From a virus: a DNA stretch of 64,000 nt. Position 1 is the first letter of the stretch. Every line of letters starts with the position of its first letter. The stretch covers positions 1-64,000 of IMG/VR virus record IMGVR_UViG_3300032116_000037; one strand, given 5' to 3'. Of the stretch, positions 1 to 6,300 are shown one piece after another. The notes under the pieces are model-generated. The model searched no databases, was not told the DNA's origin, and saw nothing but the letters and a program-made list of their open reading frames with translations. A program made the translations under genes and the position numbers.

Positions 1-201
1 CGAGCATGCGACTTTGGAGCGGGGGGCGCAGGCCCCTTGAGGGGCCGAGCACAGCGAAGCGGGGGGTAGGCGCAGCCCCCGAGGGGGCGAGCATGCGACT
101 TTGGAGCGGGGGGCGCAGGCCCCTTGAGGGGCCGAGCACAGCGAAGCGGGGGGTAGGCGCAGCCCCCGAGGGGGCGAGCATGCGACTTTGGAGCGGGGGG
201 C
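1..201. repeat. 87-bp GC-rich tandem repeat, 2.3 copies
   Basis: Two full units (1-87 and 88-174) are identical and a third starts at 175 and matches for 27 bases before diverging. Each unit holds the hairpins GGCCCC/GGGGCC (31-46 in the first unit) and GCCCCC/GGGGGC (75-88). The array probably continues to the left of the window. Because 87 is divisible by three, the unit reads open in one frame, but the composition and hairpins point to non-coding repeat DNA. Confidence 0.9.
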
Positions 202-224
202 TGGCGCGGCGCGATAGCAAGCGG

Positions 225-294
225 CATGCCAGGGCTTTGACTGGCATGACGTTTGCAGCGCCATATAGCCAGCTCGTGCGAGGTTTTGCGAGCT
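225..294. repeat. Two hairpins of the GGCTTTG-loop family
   Basis: At 225-248 an 8-bp stem (CATGCCAG/CTGGCATG) encloses the loop GGCTTTGA. At 271-294 a 6-bp stem (AGCTCG/CGAGCT) encloses TGCGAGGTTTTG. The loops match the core of hairpins at 901, 1785, 1886, 9066 and 9173. Confidence 0.7.
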
Positions 295-322
295 CAGTTT
301 TGTTTTTTTAACGGCTAGAGAT

Positions 323-345
323 AAAAAAAGGAGCCTTTCGGCTCC
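323..345 (-). terminator. Rho-independent terminator of the 351-821 gene
   Basis: Read on the minus strand, the perfect stem GGAGCC-GAAA-GGCTCC (330-345) is followed by seven T residues (323-329). It starts 6 bp after the stop codon of the minus-strand gene. The duplicated copy near 1628-1645 has a decayed version of the same hairpin. Confidence 0.85.
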
Positions 346-350
346 ACGGA

Positions 351-821
351 CTAGTTGAAGCAGCCGAAAGTTTCGACTAACTGCACCATCCAGCCGCTTT
401 CCCCATAGGTTCCGATGCAGCTGATGGCGTCTTTGGTAAAGACCCATTTGCCGCCGAACTGGGCGTCAGTCCGAACTGCGATAAGGCAGCGGCGGACTGG
501 GATGTTGTGGACGCGGAGTTCCGCGTTTAGGAACTTGTCTTTCCGCGTGATGCGAACAGCCACTGCGGCTCCGCTAGGGGCAAGAAGGGGTTGGGAGCCT
601 GCATCAAAGGAGACCATTTGGTCAGGCTCCAGCATACAAAGCACCCTAGGAACGGCAGACGTCCACTCCTCGGCGTTTTCTTGGTCTGCAGGACCCTGAC
701 TGACGCGGAAGTCAGACTCTTTTAGGACAGTCCGGCCCGTAATCAGGGCGTCGGAGGGGATGAAGCACCCTGTTTCTTGGCGTTCCGCAGCTTCCGTAAC
801 TCTACCATTTTTCCGTTTCAT
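351..821 (-). CDS. Hypothetical protein, intact copy of an inverted duplicated gene (156 aa)
   Basis: The product is not recognised. The start at 821 is chosen because an AGGAGAGAG ribosome binding site lies just upstream. A longer reading to 971 would begin in the AT-rich spacer. The protein is soluble, with no membrane segment, and has a central stretch VRITRKDKFLNAELRVHNIP followed by a GGKWVF/ESGWMVQL C-terminal part that could be beta-rich. It is much richer in GC than the genes further right and is followed by its own terminator. A diverged, broken copy lies in opposite orientation at 1143-1621, so this gene belongs to an inverted duplication and was probably brought in by transfer. Confidence 0.7.
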   Translation of the reverse strand: MKRKNGRVTEAAERQETGCFIPSDALITGRTVLKESDFRVSQGPADQENAEEWTSAVPRVLCMLEPDQMVSFDAGSQPLLAPSGAAVAVRITRKDKFLNAELRVHNIPVRRCLIAVRTDAQFGGKWVFTKDAISCIGTYGESGWMVQLVETFGCFN

Positions 822-1142
822 AAGCTCTCTCCTAGCAAGTGGGTCGAGAAGTTCGACCCTTCGCGGAAAAGGCGGACGATAGAGTATGAACAATAAAAAA
901 ATGCGTGCGAGGCTTTGCGAGCACTCATCTAGACCGTTACAAGTGTAAGTGGAGAGCGGAAAAAAATGCAAAATTTAAAAAAATTTGAGCTTTGACAAAT
1001 TTTTTTAGTTATCTAATCGCCACTGTGTAGTTAAATCGCAGCCTAATTTTGTATTTTTTTAGCTTGCGGCCGCTCGTAACGGGTAAGCCGCCTAGCGAGG
1101 GTCGAACTTCTCGACACACTTGCGACCAAAGGAGAGAGCGTA
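822..1142. promoter_or_regulatory. Spacer between the inverted gene copies
   Basis: No gene is seen here. The stretch holds a GC-rich leader conserved on both sides (GGGTCGAACTTCTCGAC near 842-858 on the minus side and 1099-1115 on the plus side), one constant-loop hairpin at 901-928, and an AT-rich centre (960-1020) with a TTGACA at 992-997. A TCTAAT follows at 1012, but the 14-bp spacing is short for a sigma70 promoter. The symmetry suggests divergent promoters for the two copies. Confidence 0.45.
901..928. repeat. Constant-loop hairpin
   Basis: The stem ATGCGTGC/GCACTCAT has one mismatch and encloses the 12-base loop GAGGCTTTGCGA, identical to the loops at 1785, 1886, 9066 and 9173 although the stems differ. 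Confidence 0.75.
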
Positions 1143-1621
1143 ATGAAACGAGAAAAATGGCAGAGTTACGGAAGCTTGTATTGCGGAACGACAAGAAACG
1201 GGGTGATTCAGACCCGGAGACCAATGCGTTACGGGACGGACTGTCTTAAAAGAGGATGGCTTTCGCGTCACAAAAGGGTCTGGCAGAGCAAGAAAGCGTC
1301 GAGGAGTGGGCGTTTGCCGTTTCTAGGGTGTTTTGTATGTTGGAGCCCGACCAAATGGTATCATTTGATACAGGGGCCCGACGCCTTATTGTCACTAGTG
1401 GAGACGTAGTGGTTGTTCGCGTCACGTGGAAAGGCGAGTTTTTAAACGCGGGACTACGTGTCCACAATATTCCAGTCTGCCGCTGTCTTATCGCTGTTCG
1501 GAGTGGCTCCTAGTTTGGCGGCGAATTGGTCTTTGCCGAAGACGTTATCAGTTGTATCGGAACCGCCGGGGAAAGCGGCTGGATGGTACAGTTAGTCGAA
1601 ACTTTCGGCTGCTTCAACTAG
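1143..1621 (+). pseudogene. Decayed inverted copy of the 351-821 gene
   Basis: The DNA aligns along its length with the minus-strand gene at 351-821, including the ribosome-binding region (GGAGAGAG) and the first codons ATGAAACG. A one-base insertion after codon 2 to 3 puts the start out of frame. The middle is readable from about 1260 to 1510 (for example MLEPDQMVSFD and RVHNIPVCRCLIAVR, nearly identical to the intact copy). An in-frame TAG at 1511-1513 replaces a glutamine codon. The rest (GESGWMVQLVETFGCFN) then reads to a TAG at 1619. The downstream terminator hairpin is also degraded. The gene is most likely dead. Confidence 0.85.
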
Positions 1622-1706
1622 TCCGTTGAGACGAAAGGATCCTTATTTTAGCTCTGGCCGCTTCTTCGCTGGCGTGGTGCGGTAGCACCATATAGCCAGC
1701 GTGTGC

Positions 1707-1721
1707 GAGCTTTGCGAGCTC
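1707..1721. repeat. Short hairpin of the same repeat family
   Basis: GAGCT/AGCTC encloses TTGCG. The preceding bases (ACCATATAGCCAGC, 1687-1700) are almost the same as those before the 271-294 hairpin (GCCATATAGCCAGC), so a longer unit is shared between 259-294 and 1686-1721. Confidence 0.6.
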
Positions 1722-1759
1722 CATTTTAATGTCACGGTTAAAGTTCGCATCTAAATGCT

Positions 1760-1906
1760 TCAGCGGCCGCAAATAGAACGGTGCGAGGCTTTGCGAGCAC
1801 TCGTTCAGGCCGCAGCGGCCGTAAGCGGCCAGCGACGACCCCCTGGAGGGGGTCTAGCATCGGGGGTGTTGCGTGCCTGTAGTCCGAGGCTTTGCGAGGA
1901 TTACAG
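1760..1906. repeat. 147-bp composite GC-rich repeat, copy 1
   Basis: This copy contains, in order, a hairpin GAACG-GTGC/GCAC-T-CGTTC with loop GAGGCTTTGCGA (1776-1806), the hairpin GACCCCC/GGGGGTC (1837-1854), and the hairpin CTGTAGTCC/GGATTACAG (one G-T pair) with the same GAGGCTTTGCGA loop (1877-1906). The same order and length are found in direct orientation at 9041-9187. No plausible gene is seen between 1622 and 2021. Confidence 0.85.
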
Positions 1907-2021
1907 AACAGCACGCCGCTTGGCAAGGACGCACGCTGCAGGAACGTCAGAGAAGCGGTGAAAGACGTCCCGCAGCGTTCCTTTTGCTGCTAAAGTGCGG
2001 CCAGGGTCTCGGTTGAGACAG

Positions 2022-2048
2022 AAAAAAAGGAGAATGTTTCCACTCTCC
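2022..2048 (-). terminator. Terminator at the end of the minus-strand block
   Basis: On the minus strand GGAGA/TCTCC (2029-2048) is followed by seven T residues (2022-2028). It lies 12 bp beyond the last gene of the minus-strand operon. Confidence 0.75.
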
Positions 2049-2059
2049 CTTTATTTTAT

Positions 2060-2218
2060 TTAATAATCTTCTGGATGAGGAACTTCTGGTCCCGTATACG
2101 CTGGATTCTTAACCCATACATCATATGGTGTTAATATCCATGGTTGTTCTTTTCTTTCTTCAGCTACATTAGCTGCGAATTCTCGCATAGCATCTTGTTC
2201 TGTAGCCATTTCATCCAT
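2060..2218 (-). CDS. Small hypothetical protein (52 aa)
   Basis: Not recognised. The start at 2218 has a strong AGGAGAGAAA site immediately upstream. The N-terminal half (MDEMATEQDAMREFAANVAE) looks helical and acidic; the C-terminal half is rich in proline and aromatic residues (PWILTPYDVWVKNPAY). It is the last gene of the minus-strand block, 13 bp from the next gene, and is followed by a terminator. Confidence 0.65.
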   Translation of the reverse strand: MDEMATEQDAMREFAANVAEERKEQPWILTPYDVWVKNPAYTGPEVPHPEDY

Positions 2219-2231
2219 TTTCTCTCTCCTG

Positions 2232-2459
2232 TTAATATGTTTCCTTAATGAAATCAATGATTTTATCCACACTGTAATCCCAGAAGTATCCAGTCCTTCC
2301 TTCTGGGGGATTCAGTTCTTGAATTTCAAAATACTCCGCAGTTCGGTGCATCTTGAATTTGATTCCTTTATACTCAATATTGGCAATGTGCATATCACCA
2401 TGTTCATCTGGTAATACATCTTCTACTGCCGCAATCCAAATGTTGTCGTTTTGAAACAT
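2232..2459 (-). CDS. Small hypothetical protein (75 aa)
   Basis: Not recognised. An AGGAGAGAA site precedes the ATG at 2459. The sequence suggests a small mixed alpha/beta protein with a charged N-terminal half (DVLPDEHGDMHIANIEYKG) and a C-terminal helix (SVDKIIDFIKETY). No cysteine pairs or membrane segments. It is co-oriented and closely spaced with its neighbours. Confidence 0.7.
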   Translation of the reverse strand: MFQNDNIWIAAVEDVLPDEHGDMHIANIEYKGIKFKMHRTAEYFEIQELNPPEGRTGYFWDYSVDKIIDFIKETY

Positions 2460-2468
2460 TTCTCTCTC

Positions 2469-2666
2469 CTATTGATAAATCTCTCTGAACTGCCTTACAA
2501 ACCACGGCTCTTTAATAAGAGCAAAGATACCAGCAATATTATAATGAAATGTCACAAGATCACCAGTTGTTTTGTGGTACATCTCTACTGGCGACTCTCC
2601 ATTAAGCATAATGACTACTTCATGCCCATGCAACCAAAAACTGCAGAAGAATGTAAAATTCTCCAT
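2469..2666 (-). CDS. Small hypothetical protein (65 aa)
   Basis: Not recognised. A GAAGAGAGAAAAAG site precedes the ATG. The protein is hydrophobic and aromatic at its N-terminus (MENFTFFCSFWLHGHEVVIM) and ends in a basic helix (EPWFVRQFREIYQ). It lies 9 bp upstream of the 2459 start and belongs to the same operon. Confidence 0.65.
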   Translation of the reverse strand: MENFTFFCSFWLHGHEVVIMLNGESPVEMYHKTTGDLVTFHYNIAGIFALIKEPWFVRQFREIYQ

Positions 2667-2688
2667 CTTTTTCTCTCTTCTATTTTAT

Positions 2689-2862
2689 TTACCAAAACCA
2701 CCCATCAAATAACCAATATACAACTTGTCCTGTTGCATATCCTGCATGAGCACTAAACAACCACATAGTTAATATGTTTATTCCTTTGTCCACTGGGCAA
2801 TGTCTTGGTTTTTTCCACTCTTGTTCACTCAAATACTGAGCAAATTCAATAAACTCATCCAT
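2689..2862 (-). CDS. Small probable membrane protein (57 aa)
   Basis: The minus strand encodes MDEFIEFAQYLSEQEWKKP followed by a hydrophobic segment (about residues 29-50, GINILTMWLFSAHAGYATGQ and following) and an aromatic end FDGWFW. An AGGAG site stands 6 bases before the start at 2862. One membrane segment is likely. Function unknown. Confidence 0.6.
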   Translation of the reverse strand: MDEFIEFAQYLSEQEWKKPRHCPVDKGINILTMWLFSAHAGYATGQVVYWLFDGWFW

Positions 2863-2896
2863 GAGTTTCTCCTAGTGATAAAATTGATTCTCTGCT

Positions 2897-3103
2897 TTAC
2901 AGATGGACGCGCACCCGACCCAAAGCCGTGTGCAAATCTTCTACCTTCCTGATAAATTCGTCCGAACAACAGCCCGGATTTGCAAGGATTCGATTACATC
3001 GAGCTTCAAGTTCTTTCAACACACGGAAATCCGACGCCTTATCAATTGCCGGAGGTTGGTTAATTGTTTGATTTGGACTGGCCCAACGTTGCGTTTCATT
3101 CAT
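2897..3103 (-). CDS. Small hypothetical protein (68 aa)
   Basis: The start at 3103 (MNETQRW) is chosen because GGAG lies six bases upstream; an ATG four codons earlier (3115) contains that site within its own codons. The C-terminal two thirds (LKELEARCNRILANPGCCSDEFIRKVEDLHTALGRVR, residues 30-66) is predicted helical by eye. Function unknown. Confidence 0.6.
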   Translation of the reverse strand: MNETQRWASPNQTINQPPAIDKASDFRVLKELEARCNRILANPGCCSDEFIRKVEDLHTALGRVRVHL

Positions 3104-3230
3104 GTCAAACTCCATTCATGCTAATTAAAACCAAACACAATGTACAAAAACCGGTACTCCCAGCAGAGGAGAGATAACTGCTTAGTTTCCCGGTACAACT
3201 TAGAGGGAGAGAATCTCTTAGTTGTTAAAA

Positions 3231-3306
3231 GGTGGGTGACGGGAGTCGAACCCGCATGGATTTGATTCACAGTCAAATTTCTGAAAACCACTACAGAACA
3301 CCCAAC
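3231..3306 (-). tRNA. tRNA-His (GTG)
   Basis: The minus strand folds into a cloverleaf. The acceptor is TTGGGTG with CACCCAC, with one T-C mismatch at 1:72 but a G at -1 opposite C73, the identity mark of tRNA-His. The anticodon stem is TTTGA/TCAAA with loop CTGTGAA (anticodon GTG) and the T arm is GCGGG-TTCGACT-CCCGT. CCA is not encoded. Confidence 0.9.
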
Positions 3307-3423
3307 ATAAAAAACAGCCTTGAGTAACCACACTCTTACTGTACGGCCTTTAATTTCACTTACAAGTAACCAGCCTTCATTCTCAAGTTGAAGCATCTTG
3401 GCATTTTTTCTCTCCTTTATGAA
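3307..3423 (-). other. tRNA-tRNA spacer with a doubtful short reading frame
   Basis: A good AGGAGAGAAA site precedes ATG 3404, but that frame stops after 14 codons. A second ATG at 3396 opens a frame starting MLQLENEGWLLVSEIKGRTV that is protein-like for about 30 residues and then runs straight through the tRNA-His gene. This may be a gene truncated when the tRNA arrived, or a one- or two-base frameshift of a real small gene. Confidence 0.3.
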
Positions 3424-3507
3424 TGGTTTCAGTGGGACTTGAACCCACACGGGATAATTCCCATAGGATTTTAAATCCTAGGTGTCTGCCGATTCCACCA
3501 TGAAACC
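3424..3507 (-). tRNA. tRNA-Leu (TAA)
   Basis: Type II cloverleaf on the minus strand. The acceptor is GGTTTCA/TGAAACC, the D region GGTGGAATCGGCAGAC is typical of tRNA-Leu, the anticodon stem is TAGGA/TCCTA with loop TTTAAAA (anticodon TAA), there is a long variable arm, and the T arm is GTGGG-TTCAAGT-CCCAC. The discriminator is A73. Confidence 0.92.
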
Positions 3508-3514
3508 AAAAAAA

Positions 3515-3699
3515 CAGTTCTACTGGGATGGGCTTCAACCATCAATAGCTTAATAGGTTGTACAATTATTAGGTACATATCCCACCGGCCTTTTAGCTCC
3601 GGATTATTTTTTAGCTATTAGTCTTTCTGATTTAAAAACCAAGTAGACTAGATATACACTCTACTGTGTCTGCCATTTCCGCCATAAAACCAAAAAACA
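3515..3699 (-). ncRNA. Structured RNA or degenerate tRNA-Leu/Tyr-like element
   Basis: On the minus strand the 5' end (GGTTTTATGGCGGAAATGGC, then AGACAC) strongly resembles the 5' half of the adjacent tRNA-Leu. Its GGTTTTA can pair with TAGAACT near 3519-3525, an acceptor-like helix with two G-T pairs. Between them, about 170 bases hold other helices: AGTAGA/TCTACT, TAGCT/AGCTA, TGGGAT/ATCCCA, and a T-arm-like GATGG-TTGAAGC-CCATC. A normal anticodon arm is not visible. It could be a decayed tRNA with an insertion or a distinct structured RNA. Confidence 0.4.
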
Positions 3700-3935
3700 C
3701 GCGGGTTGGTTTTACACCAACTACTCTACTATAGAGCGGTATGGGCTATTAGTATCCATTCAGGTTTGGTTCTGGCTTATTGCTAAACACCCTAACTGCG
3801 ATACGCTGCACCCGCTTCCCTAGAAGGACCTAGTCCCTTGCACGCGTGGTATATTTTACTGTTCATTACGCGAAATTTATTCTATTCTCCTTTGTCAAAG
3901 TTAAACACTGCAAATTAAGTGCAGCATGGGGCTAA
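3700..3935 (-). ncRNA. Hairpin-rich non-coding stretch
   Basis: No gene is seen. On the minus strand CACGCG near 3840-3846 can pair with CGCGTG near 3698-3703, enclosing hairpins such as CTCTA-TAG-TAGAG and GTTGGT-GTAA-AACCAAC. This suggests one folded RNA of about 145 nt, processed together with the neighbouring tRNAs. The identity is unknown. Confidence 0.35.
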
Positions 3936-4008
3936 TGAGACTGGCGAGATTCGAACTCACGACCAGTAAATTAAAAGTTTACTGCTCTACCAACTGAGCT
4001 ACAGTCTC
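3936..4008 (-). tRNA. tRNA-Lys (TTT)
   Basis: Complete 73-nt cloverleaf on the minus strand. The acceptor is GAGACTG/CAGTCTC with A73, the D arm is AGCTCAGTTGGTAGAGC, the anticodon stem is AGTAA/TTACT with loop ACTTTTAAT centred on TTT, and the T arm is GTGAG-TTCGAAT-CTCGC. CCA is not encoded. Confidence 0.95.
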
Positions 4009-4275
4009 CTTTTAAATAGCCGGGAGCACCAATCGGTAACTCTCAGCTTTAAAGCAGTTTTTCACCAGCTACTAAGAGCTATGAATTACCACTGCTTTGA
4101 ATGATTTAAATCAGCAGGCGGGTCCCTGAAACCACTTTAAAACCTGCTGTTTGGGAAGCTCACTGCGTTCGCCTAGAGATAAATTGACTCATTGCTGGGC
4201 CATATCTCAGGCGGGAACACTTTTAAATACGACCGCATGAACCCTGCGACTTCTGGCAGCGGCTCATGTATCCTA
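4009..4275. ncRNA. Three consecutive long hairpins beside the tRNA-Lys gene
   Basis: No gene is seen. Perfect inverted repeats are AAAGCAGT/ACTGCTTT (about 4052-4101), CAGCAGG/CCTGCTG (about 4112-4151) and GAGATA/TATCTC (about 4176-4209). Their regular succession next to tRNAs suggests transcribed, folded RNA rather than protein-coding DNA. The strand is unclear, though the neighbours are all on the minus strand. Confidence 0.4.
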
Positions 4276-4782
4276 TTATATAACAAGGTTAGATTCAAGT
4301 GTGATTACCTCCGTGGGAATATTATGCTGTTGGCAGTACTTGAATGCTTGTGCTGTTCCCCTGCTTGTGGGATTGAATACCCATACCTTATTAACGGAGT
4401 CCATCATCCACTCATTCCGTACAAAATTTGAATGTCGTCCGTTACTGTAGATACTGTCGCAGATGTATTGCGTGTCAGTCGATTGATTCACCAATTCTTG
4501 GAACTCTATCATCCGATTTCGTCCAGTTTGTGAAGTCTGACCCCAGTAATACTCGCCATACCCTGCATTTGGGATGGCTGCACACCAGTCAGTTCTGGTT
4601 AGAATGGCTGCTTTTGCCAATGCTTCATCAAATCCCTCTGCCATCCCGCTGATGACGTAATCCACACGGTCCGAAATGATTTTTCGTGTAAGCAGTTCAA
4701 TCATTTCCGCCATGATGGCTGGTTTGGTTACTAACGACCGACTTCCTGCTCCCGCAATCATATTGTTGTAAACGCAGTTCAT
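4276..4782 (-). CDS. SLOG-superfamily (DprA/YspA-like) Rossmann protein (168 aa)
   Basis: The protein begins with a glycine-rich nucleotide-binding loop (AGAGSRSL, residues 10-17). It continues with the conserved SLOG strand-turn-helix VISGMAEGFDEALAKAA (about 43-59), RNEWMMDSVNKVWVF (about 122-136) and GTAQAFKYCQQHNIP (about 142-156). This arrangement matches YspA/cpYpsA-like SLOG proteins, which bind nucleotides or nucleotide-derived ligands and often act in nucleotide sensing or conflict systems. The AGGAGAG site before ATG 4782 supports the start. It is the first gene upstream of the structured RNA and tRNA cluster. The ligand is not predictable from sequence. Confidence 0.75.
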   Translation of the reverse strand: MNCVYNNMIAGAGSRSLVTKPAIMAEMIELLTRKIISDRVDYVISGMAEGFDEALAKAAILTRTDWCAAIPNAGYGEYYWGQTSQTGRNRMIEFQELVNQSTDTQYICDSIYSNGRHSNFVRNEWMMDSVNKVWVFNPTSRGTAQAFKYCQQHNIPTEVITLESNLVI

Positions 4783-4820
4783 GTCACTCTCCTATTGTTG
4801 TGATAAGCCCACAAGACACA

Positions 4821-4994
4821 TCAAGCATTTTGAATATCTTCTTGAATATCTTGTAACCGTTCTGCCCAATCAATGGCTTCTTGAAGATTCGCAAACTCGT
4901 CAAAAATCTCATCATCAGTCATGGTCTCAATGATCCAATGGCCACCTTCATCATAATTTGCCATTGCCCAATCTTTAATTTCTTGTACTTTCAT
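4821..4994 (-). CDS. Small acidic hypothetical protein (57 aa)
   Basis: The ATG at 4994 follows GGAGAGAAAAG. The protein is acidic, with a C-terminal helix LQEAIDWAERLQDIQEDIQN. An earlier in-frame start would extend into the SD region and is rejected. Function unknown; operon partner of its neighbours. Confidence 0.65.
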   Translation of the reverse strand: MKVQEIKDWAMANYDEGGHWIIETMTDDEIFDEFANLQEAIDWAERLQDIQEDIQNA

Positions 4995-5017
4995 CTTTTC
5001 TCTCCTTGTATTGTTTA

Positions 5018-5248
5018 TCACCAACCAACCCACCACTTATTATTAGATTCTTGCACTCCAAACCCTCTCTTTTTTAATTCTTCAATAGTTTGTGTATATG
5101 TTGATAAATCAATATAGATTCCTCTCATACCTTCTTCAGCAGCTTCTTTGATTTTTTGAATTACTTCTTGGAGTTCTTCATGTACAATTTTTAATTTTAC
5201 TTCATACGCAGTTTTTCTTGCTTGATTTACATCATATTCGATTGTCAT
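5018..5248 (-). CDS. Small hypothetical protein with helical core (76 aa)
   Basis: The start ATG 5248 (MTIEYDVNQ) is preceded by AGGAG. Residues 10-45 form a long amphipathic helix (KIVHEELQEVIQKIKEAAEEG), followed by a beta-alpha-beta-like end (IYIDLS, TIEELKKRGFGVQ, KWWVGW). The end resembles small nucleic-acid- or protein-binding folds, but no family is recognised. Confidence 0.65.
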   Translation of the reverse strand: MTIEYDVNQARKTAYEVKLKIVHEELQEVIQKIKEAAEEGMRGIYIDLSTYTQTIEELKKRGFGVQESNNKWWVGW

Positions 5249-5274
5249 ATCCAACTCCTGCTAATTAAATCCAG

Positions 5275-5348
5275 TAGGGCCGCCCAGACTCGAACTGGGA
5301 ACCTAAAAATTATGAGTTTTTTGCTCTAACCGATTGAGCTACGGCCCC
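5275..5348 (-). tRNA. tRNA with CAT anticodon (Met, or possibly Ile2)
   Basis: 74-nt cloverleaf on the minus strand: acceptor GGGGCCG/CGGCCCT (one G-T), D arm AGCTCAATCGGTTAGAGC, anticodon stem AAAAA/TTTTT with loop CTCATAA, T arm CCCAG-TTCGAGT-CTGGG, A73. It lacks the fMet 1:72 mismatch, so it should be elongator Met or lysidine-modified Ile2. The window has a second CAT tRNA at 21675 and a TilS gene. Confidence 0.9.
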
Positions 5349-5362
5349 ATTATTAATATACC

Positions 5363-5530
5363 CTAAGTCATCTTATTTCTGTCTAACAATTCCTGAATTT
5401 CCTGAGTTCTTTTCTTATTGGCCACTATCCAGACTGTTTTACCCCTGATAAATATTTTTCTCTCTTTTACGGGGTTTTTGAGCTTTTCGAAAAAATTTTG
5501 GACTTTTTTGACAATTTTGAGATTTTTCAT
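5363..5530 (-). CDS. Small basic hypothetical protein (55 aa)
   Basis: Starts at ATG 5530 (MKNLKIVKKVQNFFEKLKNP). The sequence is strongly lysine/arginine rich, with a central RGKTVWIVANKK strand, and may bind nucleic acid. No clear ribosome binding site is visible. A longer reading from a GTG at 5629 would cross the GAACG repeats. Moderate doubt that it is expressed. Confidence 0.4.
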   Translation of the reverse strand: MKNLKIVKKVQNFFEKLKNPVKERKIFIRGKTVWIVANKKRTQEIQELLDRNKMT

Positions 5531-5563
5531 GCTTAAAAAGTGGTGTAAGTCACTACAATATAT

Positions 5564-5725
5564 CGTTAACGTTCTTAGGACGAACGCTAACGCTGCTTTC
5601 AAGTCTTTATCGGTCCGCTTGAGAAACACCGAATTGAGACGGTTGTTAAAACAACACTTACATTTATCACCTGTAAGTATTCTACGTCTTTAAAGAACGT
5701 TATCAGTCTTTAGCGAACGTTAACG
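5564..5725. repeat. Cluster of four GAACGYTAACG motifs
   Basis: CGTTAACGTTC (5564-5574) and GAACGCTAACG (5582-5592) form a near-perfect inverted repeat with a 7-bp spacer. GAACGTTATCA (5695-5705) and GAACGTTAACG (5715-5725) follow, the last overlapping the stop of the next minus-strand gene. The arrangement looks like paired protein-binding sites (operator or initiator iterons). Confidence 0.6.
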
Positions 5726-6016
5726 GTGCCCGCCCCGAATCTGTGCTGCTGTATCGTCAAAAACACGCCAAGCGTTAGCTAATGCTGTACCTACTCTCGC
5801 ATCGTCGTAATAGATGCCAGTTTGCTCCACTTCCTCGATAAAATGTCGAAATTCAGTAAGCAGCCTTTCAATTTTACAATTAACTTCCTCCCGCTCCGCC
5901 TTCCGTCCGGCAGTGTAGGCCGCTTGCCAAAACTGCCACGCAAAAATGTCGTCGCAAGATACCCTATACTCCTTAGCCCGCTTCTCAAACTTCGCTCGCA
6001 TCTTGTCGTCGCTCAT
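5720..6016 (-). CDS. Conserved-looking phage hypothetical protein (98 aa)
   Basis: The protein is highly charged and helical. The central motif IFAWQFWQAAYTAGRKAERE (about residues 24-43) is of a kind seen in many small phage proteins of unknown function (WQAAYxAGR-AERE). The rest is helix (CKIERLLTEFRHFIEEVEQ). The start ATG 6016 overlaps the stop of the upstream gene (ATGA), showing translational coupling. GC content is higher than in the plus-strand region. Confidence 0.75.
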   Translation of the reverse strand: MSDDKMRAKFEKRAKEYRVSCDDIFAWQFWQAAYTAGRKAEREEVNCKIERLLTEFRHFIEEVEQTGIYYDDARVGTALANAWRVFDDTAAQIRGGHR

Positions 6017-6153
6017 TCGCCCCCATCCTTATCACTTGAAATATCTTTCCGTGCCAAATACTTTGCGATTGCCGTTCCAAGCTGAAACGCACAAACTGTC
6101 GATACACCAATGGCTAATCCTGTTATAAACGCATGGATTACTGACTGATACAT
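6013..6153 (-). CDS. Small membrane protein (46 aa)
   Basis: The minus strand encodes MYQSVIHAFITGLAIGVSTV followed by CAFQLGTAIAKYLARKDIS and a short charged tail. A single hydrophobic helix (residues 6-32) is followed by a basic and polar tail. The gene overlaps the next by 4 bp and follows AGGATGAGG-like SD bases. Holin-like size, but the function is unknown. Confidence 0.6.
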   Translation of the reverse strand: MYQSVIHAFITGLAIGVSTVCAFQLGTAIAKYLARKDISSDKDGGE

Positions 6154-6177
6154 TCCTCATCCTTTCCGCAGCGTGCG

Positions 6178-6300
6178 TCAGGCCACTCGCTTCATTGTTT
6201 TATTGCACTTGTGGCACTTTGGCTTTACACCGTTCCACGCCCGCTCTGTGCGTTTGCACTTCGGGCACTTGTAGGTAGCTCCATTCATCTGCTTCGGCAC
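6178..6300 (-). CDS. Zinc-ribbon mini-protein (40 aa)
   Basis: The protein has two CxxC knuckles, YKCPKCKRTE and PKCHKCNKTM, 18 residues apart, typical of a zinc ribbon. The GTG start at 6300 is supported by GGAGG five bases upstream. The next in-frame ATG is four codons later. It probably binds nucleic acid or a protein partner. Confidence 0.65.
   Translation of the reverse strand: MPKQMNGATYKCPKCKRTERAWNGVKPKCHKCNKTMKRVA

Noticed and set aside
1-201. CRISPR-like array
   Set aside because: The units are identical and adjacent with no unique spacers between them, and no cas genes are present.
6-311. Open frame over the 87-bp repeats, about 100 codons
   Set aside because: It exists because the repeat length is divisible by three; its peptide is a low-complexity glycine/arginine repeat with no ribosome site. 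The repeats are better explained as GC hairpin DNA.
3121-3450. A 109-codon minus frame across tRNA-His
   Set aside because: It reads through a well-formed tRNA gene and overlaps tRNA-Leu; only its first 30 codons look protein-like.
5363-5629. 88-codon minus frame starting at GTG 5629
   Set aside because: It would cross the GAACG motif cluster; the shorter ATG start at 5530 is kept instead.
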